Positions 55,723-64,000 of a stretch of DNA of 64,000 nucleotides are shown here, piece after piece. Below the pieces are notes generated by a model that saw only the letters and a list, made by a program, of their open reading frames with translations, did not search any database and was not told the DNA's origin. Within the stretch, counting starts at the first letter, position 1. Every line of letters begins with the position of its first letter. A program made the translations under genes and the position numbers. The stretch comes from Tetragonia tetragonoides (taxonomy: Eukaryota > Streptophyta > Magnoliopsida > Caryophyllales > Aizoaceae): NCBI GenBank assembly GCA_038025085.1, contig CM076148.1:374501-438500 (forward strand). Reading direction: 5' to 3'.

Positions 55723-56214
55723 TGCGCAAAAAAAAATTTACCGGTGGTGGTTGTGCCGTGAGTGGTGGTGGTTGCCGGTGTGATGGTGTGGTGGTGAGGA
55801 TGAGTGAGAGTGAGTGAGGAAGAGAGGATGAGTGAGAGTGAGTGAGGAAGAGAGGATGAGTGAGAGTGAGTGAGAGTGAGTGAGAAAAAGGGGGGAGGGT
55901 AAAATTGGAAATTGGGGGGGCGGTAGCTAGTAAAAAGGGGCGGTATTTAGCAAATGGTATATGCTTGTAGGGAGTGATTTAAATTTTATTAGGTGTTTCT
56001 ATACAAAACAACTTTTATTAGGTGTTTCTTCCCAAACTCACTATTTTATTAGGTGTTTCTACGTAAATTTTTCTTATTATTATTTTAAATACTATCCATT
56101 CTAGAATTGTAGCTGTAAGAGAATAATTTAGGAAACAAAATACGACTCCATTTAAAAACAGAAATTCTCCTCTTCCCTTATTTTAAGTAAATCAATAAAA
56201 GAAGTGAATTGCTA

Positions 56215-56606
56215 AATACCGCCCCTTTTTACTAGCTACCGCCCCCCTAATTTCCAATTTTACCCTCCCCCTTTTCCTCACTCACTCTCACTCATCCTCT
56301 CTTCCTCACTCACTCTCACTCATCCTCTCTTCCTCACTCACTCTCACTCATCCTCACCACCACACCATCACACCGGCAACCACCACCACTCACGGCACAA
56401 CCACCACCGGTAAATTTTTTTTTGCGAATTTTTTTTGCACAGTCGTCTGAAATTTCTACAGACGACTCACCCAAGGTTGAGTCGTCTGAAATTTCCGACT
56501 CACCCAAGGGTGAGTCGCCTCTAGCAGACGACTCACCCAAGGGTGAGTCGAAAATTTCAGACGACTGTGCAAAAAAAAAATTATTATTATTATTTATTAT
56601 TATTTA

Positions 56607-56653
<47 letters not shown>

Positions 56654-57250
56654 TATTGTTATTATTATTAATATTATTATTATTACTGATTATTGTTTAA
56701 TTAATTAAAAATGTGAACTAGCTCGGCACCGATTTACCGGCTCCTCCCCTCTACCATTTCACATTTTTAATTAATTAAACAATAATCAATAATAATAATA
56801 ATAATAATAATATTAATAATAATAACAATAAATAATAATAACAATAAATAATAATAAATAATAATAATAATAAATTTTTTTTGCACAGTCGTCTGAAATT
56901 TTCGACTCACCCTTGGGTGAGTCGTCTGCTAGAGGCGACTCACCCTTGGGTGAGTCGGAAATTTCAGACGACTGTGCAAAAAAAATGCGCAAAAAAAAAT
57001 TTACCGGTGGTGGTTGTGCCGTGAGTGGTGGTGGTTGCCGGTGTGATGGTGTGGTGGAGAGGATGAGTGAGAGTGAGTGAGGAAGAGAGGATGAGTGAGA
57101 GTGAGTGAGGAAGAGAGGATGAGTGAGAGTGAGTGAGGAAGAGAGGATGAGTGAGAGTGAGTGAGAGTGAGTGAGGAAAAGGGGTGAGGGTAAAATTGGA
57201 AATTAGGGGGGCGGTAGCTAGTAAAAAGGGGGCGGTATTTAGTAACACCC
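56215..57250. mobile_element. Foldback (giant palindrome) element, copy 2
   Basis: Same family as copy 1, about 1,036 bp, both arms complete with their hairpin blocks (about 56437-56572 and 56884-56978). It is flanked by a perfect 9-bp direct repeat, TAAAAGAAG, at 56206-56214 and 57251-57259, the length typical of Mutator-like transposases. The loop (about 56717-56757) reads agctcggcaccgatttacc, the reverse complement of the copy 1 loop. It ends about 160 bp upstream of the TATA box of the Pumilio-like gene. Confidence 0.87.
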
Positions 57251-57289
57251 TAAAAGAAGGGAGAAAGAAAACAGGAAACGCAAGTCCCA

Positions 57290-57396
57290 CACTCCCAGCC
57301 CCAGTCCCAGTCCCAGTCCCAGTCCCAGTCCCAGCCCCAGTTCCAACCCCAATCCCAACCCAATCCCAATCCCAATCCCAATCCCAATCCCAAGTC
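57290..57396 (+). repeat. CCCAGT/CCCAAT hexamer minisatellite in the Pumilio-like promoter
   Basis: A block of cccagt hexamers is followed by a block of cccaat hexamers, ending about 15 bp before the TATA box. CCAAT boxes are therefore present in multiple copies. Confidence 0.9.
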
Positions 57397-57410
57397 CCAC
57401 CCTCGAAAAC

Positions 57411-57418
57411 TATAAATA
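57411..57418 (+). promoter_or_regulatory. TATA box of the Pumilio-like gene
   Basis: TATAAATA, 113 bp upstream of the ATG at 57524; a GA-rich leader follows. Confidence 0.75.
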
Positions 57419-57523
57419 GGCAGGACTAAGAAATACTACTGTAAAAGATTTTCGATCTATCAGAAAATAAGAAAAAGAAATAGAGAGAGAAAGAAAGAAA
57501 ACCAGAGTCTCTAAAAATCAAAG

Positions 57524-57721
57524 ATGGCCAATCCAATTGATTATGATCATCATCTGGGTTCGTCAATGAGTAATTATAGTTTGAATATGGTTCAAGAAGA
57601 AGCAACTCGACATCATCAACAGCAACAAGAATCTGTTTCTGGGTTTGACGCTTCAATCTTGTCTTCAATGGAGAACTTGCGCTTAAACAACAACCACTCT
57701 GGTAATACTCCTCATTCTAAA

Positions 57722-57756
<35 letters not shown>

Positions 57757-58224
57757 GTCATCTGCATTGTAATAAAGATTGTATCTTTGTTCTTTAATTG
57801 ATAAAATTCCAGACGATGGAGAAGTCAGAATACTAATTGATTCTACTGTTTCTGGTTTATAAAATTTTAAGGTTTCTAACAAACTTTACAGTTCATGAAA
57901 CTAAATCAGGGATGTAATGTAATTCCTAGGAATGCTTATTACACAGTTTTGAGTAATTGAAAGCATTATTTCTTGTGAATTCGATGGAACTTGTGAATTG
58001 ATCATTGTGCTAACCAAAATCTTGGGTTTGTTTTCCTGCCAAAAAATTAAAAAAAAAGACTGTTGGGTTTGTTTGCTTATTCTTTATATTTTCCGGTTGG
58101 CAGGGAATTTTCGAATTACGCAATGATGAACTGTCAACGAATTGATAATGTTGAGAAATCTAACATTGGTATTGGCTACAATTTGCCTGCTGTACCTGCC
58201 CCAAATCTTGATTATAAGTCCATA

Positions 58225-58274
<50 letters not shown>

Positions 58275-60039
58275 CATGCTCAATTCACCAAATTACTACT
58301 CCAGTTCAAGCACTCCTATTAGTAGGAACTTCAACTATGGTAGTGTCAGTCCCCAAATCCCTACTGGTTACCATGTACCCGAAACCACGCAGGTTCAGAA
58401 TACGACAGGCGACATCAGAACTTTAACTAGCACATCCCCAGTTCTTGATGATATTCATGAAGAATTAGTAGCACTGGCCATGGACAAAGAGAGCTCATTG
58501 GCCCTGCAGGATTTGTGTAAGTCAGAGGCGGCCCATAGGTGGGTCATGCTTAGTGTTGTGGATTGTCACTGGTCTGAGCTGATAGATCACCCAATTGGTT
58601 CCTACTTTATTACCAATCTTTTTGAAGCTTGTGATGACCATCAAAAAGGCATCATGCTCACTTCGTTATTTCGACATCATGGAACCCTTGTGTCTTTGGC
58701 TTGCCACAAACTTGGGTAAGTGGATTTCTACTACTTAATTACCTTGTTTCTTTTTCTCCATCATACTAGCTTGAGTTTGCTCATTGCTAGGTAGGAGGAC
58801 AATTTCCTAAATAGTTCTTGATGTTTTATGAAATGTTTTTGGTTTCTCTATTCACAGCACTCACGTTCTTCAGAACCTAATCAAAGCTGCAAAGAAGCTT
58901 GAAGAAGTCGCAAGGGTTCCTCAACTTCTTGCTCCTCATGCTAAGTTCGTGATGATGGATTCAGCTGGTTGACGTGTTATTGAGGCATGTTTTGTCCATT
59001 TAGACCGGTCCAAAAACATGGTAAAATCCTCTTCCTTCGTATTAGTATATGATGATGGACTGCTTTCTAATCATAAAGTTTGGATGAAATCACGAAGCAA
59101 GAAAGACATTGTATATACCCCTCTGTAATTAAGTTAATCGTGTGGTTGTTTTTGTTATATGATGTCAGCTGTTGTATCATGAACTACTGAAGCATTGGTG
59201 GTCCTTAGCTACTGATCATCAAGGATGTATCTTGTTAAACAAATGCTTGGATCATATGGAGTCCCCTTATAAGAATGATCTCCTGGCTCTTATCTCTGAA
59301 AATGCAGCACGCTTGTCACAAGAACCTTACGGGTAAATCTCCATTCTTTTCCTCATATGCAGTAACAACATATGGTCTGTATATAGGACAAAGTGTAATT
59401 TATAATAGTGCATAGGTTTAATTTTTAAGAATGGATCATATTTGACCCTTTTTATTTATCTTCTTCTTTTTTAACAGGATTTATGTGTTGCAAAATGTTC
59501 TTAACATGAAAATTCCATTATATTCGGAAATAATTGTGATGGGGCTTAAGGATTTGTTTGAGAGGCTTTGTACAGTCCGGCATGGAAGTTATGTTGTGGA
59601 GAAATGCCTAGAGACTCCCTTCCTACCTGTTGTGATAGTAGAGCTTCTACATTCTGGCAAGCTTCTTACGATTGCCCAAGATCGATGCGGAAACTATGTC
59701 ATTAAGAAAGCACTGGAGCATACTAAGGTAAATCATGCATGACATTATGCGGTGATGTATTAGTTAGTATTAACATCAGTTCCTTTTTTTCTTTTTTATC
59801 ACAGCATATTAACAGTTTTGCTACAGTTAAGGCTCAATATTTGTTCCTTGTTGTTGAATACGAGTTGTATCTAGGGAGTTTGAGCTATAATTTTCTTTCC
59901 TTTGATATTGTTGTAGGAACGCGAAGCAGATCTGAATCAAAAACTTTGCAAGGAATTGTATAAAGGATTGAGTGATCTCGAGTCTAGTCCATATGGAAGG
60001 AACACTGCGAATTTGTTAAAACAACAGATAGGACAGTGA
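57524..60039 (+). pseudogene. Divergent Pumilio-like gene, apparently broken
   Basis: Exons are 57524-57701, 58104-58715, 58858-59020, 59169-59332, 59478-59727 and 59917-60039. The C-terminal half shows Puf repeats such as HPIGSYFITNLFEACDDHQK, LGTHVLQNLIKAAKK, YGIYVLQNVLNMKIPLYSEI, RHGSYVVEKCLET and CGNYVIKKALEHTK. Pumilio proteins bind 3' UTRs and repress mRNAs in the cytosol. The repeats are degenerate, as in the small divergent plant Puf proteins. Two breaks: TGA at 58970-58972 lies in frame (DSAG*RVIEACF), and exon 1 (phase 1) does not join exon 2 (which needs phase 2) with the sites I can see. Yet later splice sites and frames are clean, so decay would be recent, or the breaks are sequencing errors or a missed small exon. 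Exon 1 reads MANPIDYDHHLGSSMSN and ends MENLRLNNNHSG. Confidence 0.72.
58226..58276 (+). repeat. (GGTATG)n tract encoding Gly-Met repeats
   Basis: About eight hexamers in the Pumilio-like exon 2 encode alternating Gly and Met. The unit is a multiple of three, so length changes stay in frame. Confidence 0.92.
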
Positions 60040-61250
60040 AGACTAGGTTTATCTGGGATAACTAGCTAGCTAGATGTACCTTTGTAGCTAGAAGAGCCCT
60101 TCGAGCCAGTTGTATCCGTTGTGTTGTTCATATAAACGTATAATGGTTCATGGATGATGTATTAGCTTAGTGATTTTGCTTATCAAATTACTGAGCTTGC
60201 TACTCTGTAAGAACTAATGAACTATGTATTGAGTAACCAACTTAGTTTTGGTTGCATTTACGTAGTACGTATTACTCTGTAGGAACTTTGTCTACCTTTC
60301 AAATTGGAGTATAATGTTAGGTGTAAAGAAATTCTTAAATATTACTGATGTAATTACATAGTAAATTTTACTCATCAAGCTACTGCGCATGCTTGCTACT
60401 CTGTAGGAACTCTGTCTACCTTTTATATATGGATTAACCAACTTAGTTTTCGTTGCATTTACCTAGTATTATACACTCCTTTTAAGCAAGGCAAGTGTAA
60501 TGAAGTTTTGGGATATTGTACTACCTTTTATGTATGGCTTTGCAATATAGAATAATCTTTTAGATGTTATACTCTTTTAGATGTATGGCTTAGTTTTCGT
60601 TGCATTTACGTAGTTACTATAGATACTCCTTTCAAGCAAGGCAAGTGTGATGAAGTTCTGGAATATTGTACTACCTTTTATGTATGGCCAAACGAGAAGG
60701 ATTAGCGAGACCCTCATGAGCGATAGTTAATACTCTTGCTATCAAGCACTCCCTCTATTTCAAATTGTCCGTTTTAATACTTACAACTCGTACCATTAGT
60801 GAAGGGTGAATCACAAATACCAAAGTGGACAATTAGATTGGGATGGAGGTTCAAAAGCTGGGGGGCGAATGAGAAGGATTTGCGAGACCCTCGTGAGCGA
60901 GGGGCAATTTAGCCCTTTCTACTATCAGCTTATGGTGGAAAACATGTTGCCAAGAGAAGGGACTAGAGGTGTTGGGAAGGAGATGAACCAAAAAAATTGT
61001 AACAACAAAAGCTAACATACTCTTAACTATAAAGATTGCCCACGGCCACCGGGTACCTAATTAAGTTGGCTACTCCTATTCTATATCTTACATAGACATA
61101 AATAACTTGCATACATCTAACTCCCTCATCATACGCCACGGGCAATGATTTTGCCAAGTCTCGTGGGAAGAACGGTTTAATGCTAGCTCTAATAGTATTA
61201 TTATGAGCTAAATGCAACCCACCATCGAAGAAACAGTATTGCAAATTTAA
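60040..61250. other. 3' flank of the Pumilio-like gene and intergenic, with direct repeats
   Basis: Segments recur imperfectly: gcttgctactctgtaggaac near 60195 and 60394 (with a partial copy near 60275), acttagttttcgttgcattt near 60240, 60446 and 60592, and caagcaaggcaagtgt near 60484 and 60628. A second pair, gagaaggattagcgagaccc-like at about 60693 and 60872, flanks the small element at 60746. No gene recognised. Confidence 0.6.
60746..60847 (+). mobile_element. Short Stowaway-like inverted-repeat element
   Basis: About 100 bp with ends actccctctatttcaaattg and, at the right, caattagattgggatggagg, which pair with each other. Similar to Stowaway ends; no clear TA duplication. Confidence 0.5.
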
Positions 61251-61418
61251 TTAATAATTACCACATTTAACTCCCCTGACACCCGCATAAACAGTTCCAA
61301 GGGGGAGGAAAAAGTATCGTTCTTTCAAAACTTATGCCGTACGGCCGTACCTGTGCCTTAAATTATCATTCATTGTTCAAGAATTTCTAAGCACATACAC
61401 AATAGTTATCATCGTCCC

Positions 61419-64000
61419 CTACATAAACATATCTAATTTCCGGGATCTAATATGACCTGGAGGCCTAAAATCCTCTAACTGCAAATTGGAGGTAGCTCGA
61501 ATCTCATGCAGTATAGACTCACCTTTCTCTAACTTTATCGTCTCCAGGACACTCCCAAGAACATCAGCCGCCAACCCTGCTTCCCGAAGACTACCTGGTT
61601 CTTCCCCACCTTCATGAATCAATCGACCCAACTCTTTCAGTGGTACAACATTTTCCAACACAACTTTACCAAACATCCGGCCAAGAAATTCTGCCGCTCT
61701 GGGGGCATCATTCACAGCATCCTCCAAGGTGGTCAATACAGATTCAAACCTGGAAAACAAGAATGGAAATCACTCAGAAACATTTTCAAGCTGATATTCA
61801 GACTGTTATGTGGAAAACAAAAACACTTACCCTTCGAGGAGCTGGGCTGCGCTGAATATGCCTTCTCCGGGCTTTGCAAGGTTCACAAGCAGTTTTGCCA
61901 GCATATCCCGCTCCATATCTTTTCTCTCGAAAGAATCAGTAACCCAAATAGATACAGCAGTAGGGTAAAAGCTCGGAGCATTTAAGTCCTTGATGCATAA
62001 TGCAACTTCCTTCAAATCATTCGCACTGGAAGAAAAGAATTTCAATTAGGAGAGGGAGAGAGAGATAACAACAACACAATGAGTCTTCTCAATTCTCATT
62101 TATCACCAATAAGTGAAATCCTAGACTCTTCAAACTCGATCAAAATAGTATATTAGAAGGCTTTTGAGTGAGAATAGCTGCTTCTAAACTGAAAAAAACA
62201 GTCTATAGTGTAGCACTTACTAATCTTAAAACTGCAGATAAAATTATCTAGAAAAAAAGGAGCAATAATCTGACGTCAAGGATGTTAGATTTCTAAACCT
62301 TAACAGCACTTGTACCCTAATTACTTAACGACAGTTACCAAAAAAACTCTAGTAGAAACAAATTAGACATCTGAAGTCTCTCTTCCCAAAGGTCCTCTTT
62401 TGGGAGCGTTTCTAGGCGGTGAAAAGGGGGGCTTTGACATATTCGACTAGTTATTTTTTTGGCATTAGTTCATCTCTCTAGCTCAGCTCATTACAGATTC
62501 TTCTTGTTGCACAGGGTAAAAAGAACGAAAAGAAAAAGGGAAATAAAACTAGGTGCTGAAAAACATCCACCCAATCAACTATTAATGGAAAGACAGACGC
62601 AGCGCAACCATTTTCAGCCGGGATATGAGGAGCAAATAATAACAAATGATAGGTTATCTCCATAAACAAGCAAAGTTAAATGCCAAGATGGAACATCTGA
62701 AATTAAATAGATTGGTATACTCAACATGAAGCTGATGACCAGTACAACATAAACATAGAAGAAACTTTCACAAGAAAAAAAGATATAGGAGATGCAAAGA
62801 AAACTAAAAACAGGTTAAAAGAAAAAAGGGGAAGCTCTTACCTGTAGTACTCTTTTATTGCTGCTATAGACATGTCCCGTAAGCGCTCCTCAGAACACAC
62901 CTTATCAGACAAGACATTTGGAGCTGGAGATCGTCCTACTTGTGCCACAGGTGGCGTTATTGGCCGTGACCTGTCCAAATTACGGTCAGGATATCTGAAA
63001 TCCCTATTTATGTGACTTGCACTAGGCTCCTGGCTACTAGATTGATCATAAGTAACTGGAGCACTAAATCTTTCTGAGATTGGCCTCGCAAAGTGATCCT
63101 CCCTTGAGCTATATGTTCCACGTTCTGATACAGTACTATAACCATTCAGCCCACCTCCCACTCTTCTAGGATCCCCAAACGATGGAGAAATGTCTAACAA
63201 AGGAGAACTGGACATAGAAGGCTGCCCTCTAAATGCCATCCCCCTAGCAAGACCACCCTGGGGTCCAAGAGTAATTGGTTGATCACTTGATGACCTCTGG
63301 GGCAAAGGAACTGAGAGAGTACGGCTTTCAAAGACATTCCTCTCATCCATTCTAATGTCCTGTGCACCATATCCTCGAAGCTGGGGAGGCATACCTCTGA
63401 AACCACCCCCCTGACCAACTGGAGAAGATAACATAGAACCCCGGGGACCAAAGTCTAATGGTTGGCCCCTTCTCATTCCAGAGTTCATGCTTGGGCCACG
63501 ATTTAATCGAGCAGTTTGTCCATGTCTTTCTTGAGCTGCATCCCTATGAACTTCCTCAATCTTTTTAGGGCCCTCAACCTTCCTCCTCTGTTGCCATTTG
63601 TTTTTCCTCAGATCAATAGCATCCCTTAACATGAACCTTACTCTTGAAGATAGCTTCAGGTTATTGGACAACTGCCTCATGATGTCAAAATATGCATCCA
63701 TGTGCTCCTTGGCTTTGGAATGATCAATCATCTCCCCAATTGTACTCATCAACTTGCACAAAGCTTCAATGTTTTCTTCATCAGGATTTTGATATTGACC
63801 CAACAGCTTCTTTATGCACTCGTGCATTATCCTTTCAGTCAACATCCTCTTCTTGTACAACTCCCCAATCAATCTAATGTTGCCCAACATACGTCTTCGC
63901 ACTTTCAATCTTTTCTCTTCTCTCTCTGCTTCAGACTGTTTAATCTCACCTTCACTATCAGCCTCATTAGCTTCTTTTTCCTCTCTTTCTCCCCTCTCAA
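61419..64000 (-). CDS. EIF4G: Translation initiation factor eIF4G, C-terminal part (5' end outside window)
   Basis: Minus-strand exons are 64000 (open) to 62842, 62025-61831 and 61749-61419; all phases agree. The first exon carries the end of the MIF4G domain: REEKRLKVRRRMLGNIRLIG, then ELYKKRMLTERIMH, IEALCKLMSTIGEMIDHSKA and SSRVRFMLRDAIDLRKNKWQ. It is followed by VEGPKKIEEVHRDAAQER and a disordered Gly/Ser/Arg-rich linker. The MA3 domain then spans the last exons (SIAAIKEYYR, IWVTDSFERKDMERDMLAK, FESVLTTLEDAVNDAPRAAE, IHEGGEEPGS). eIF4G is the scaffold that joins eIF4E, eIF4A and eIF3 at the mRNA cap. The wording follows plant eIF4G rather than the shorter eIFiso4G. Upstream acidic and Lys-rich coding continues to the window edge. 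Confidence 0.93.

Larger units (their letters stand above)
55021..55956. mobile_element. Foldback (giant palindrome) element, copy 1
   Basis: The whole element reads as two inverted arms around a short loop. It starts gggtgttactaaataccgcc and ends ggcggtatttagcaaatgg. Each arm runs: GC-rich end, then ctcactcactctcactcatc repeats, cggcaaccaccacc, aaccaccaccggtaaatttt, the gcacagtcg block, an ATT-trinucleotide tract, and ctgattattgtttaattaatt. The loop (about 55540-55587) reads agaggggaggagccggtaaa onwards. The left arm has a big internal hairpin (55257-55406) that is missing from the right arm. It is nested in the Mutator-like element. No clear target duplication. Confidence 0.82.
54135..56073. 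mobile_element. Mutator-like nonautonomous element with nested palindrome
   Basis: Long terminal inverted repeats (about 105 bp) face each other: the left end ggaaaatttgcttagaaaca and the reverse complement of the right end gaaaaatttacgtagaaaca. Each repeat contains three tandem agaaacacctaataaaa copies and ends in aaatttaaatcactc. The flanks read ttattatta on both sides, a possible 9-bp Mutator-type duplication, but they lie in an ATT microsatellite so this is weak. Inside are a gene-like fragment (54471) and a second inverted-repeat element (55021-55956). Confidence 0.72.

Noticed and set aside
61023..61244. 73-residue minus-strand frame downstream of eIF4G
   Set aside because: Lies beyond the eIF4G stop codon, probably in 3' flanking sequence, and has no domain.

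Overview
This window is nuclear DNA of a flowering plant, almost certainly a eudicot. The evidence is split genes with GT-AG and one GC-AG intron, plant-specific families (GRAS, X8/CBM43, an ACD11-type lipid-transfer protein, plant eIF4G), an LTR retrotransposon primed by initiator-Met tRNA, and tRNA-derived SINEs. The species cannot be fixed from the sequence; a Caryophyllales relative is only a guess.

Layout. 1-19 kb: a satellite-like repeat (unit about 280-320 bp) begins the window. It is followed by an ACD11-like gene (823-13993) whose second intron is 12 kb long and largely filled with irregular higher-order arrays of that repeat. A LINE 3' fragment is inserted inside the array. A 5'-truncated LINE (15.4-17.3 kb) then abuts a second satellite cluster in the opposite orientation (17.3-18.8 kb). 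19-33 kb: a small secreted X8-domain gene with a broken neighbour, a third satellite cluster (22.7-24.5 kb), an intronless gene with long Asn and Ser runs (25.1-25.9 kb), a G25/C25 homopolymer pair, two SINEs, a small MITE, and a fourth satellite cluster (31.1-32.3 kb). The fourth cluster shares its non-satellite right flank with the second. 33-44 kb: a probable LTR remnant, then a complete, apparently very young Ty1/copia element (37785-43445).

44-64 kb is the gene-rich end. It holds a PAT1/SCL13-type GRAS regulator with a 2.9-kb intron in its 5' UTR, an arginine-rich small gene of unknown function, a divergent Pumilio-like gene that looks broken, and the 3' part of eIF4G on the minus strand at the right edge. 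Between the arginine-rich gene and the Pumilio-like gene is a nest of inverted-repeat DNA elements: a Mutator-like element of 1.9 kb carrying one giant palindrome, and a second palindrome just beside it flanked by a perfect 9-bp target duplication.

The genes do not form a pathway or operon; each has its own promoter. The unusual content is repeat architecture: the satellite and its higher-order structure inside a gene, and the palindrome-within-palindrome elements, one arm of which shows a clean collapse of an internal hairpin.
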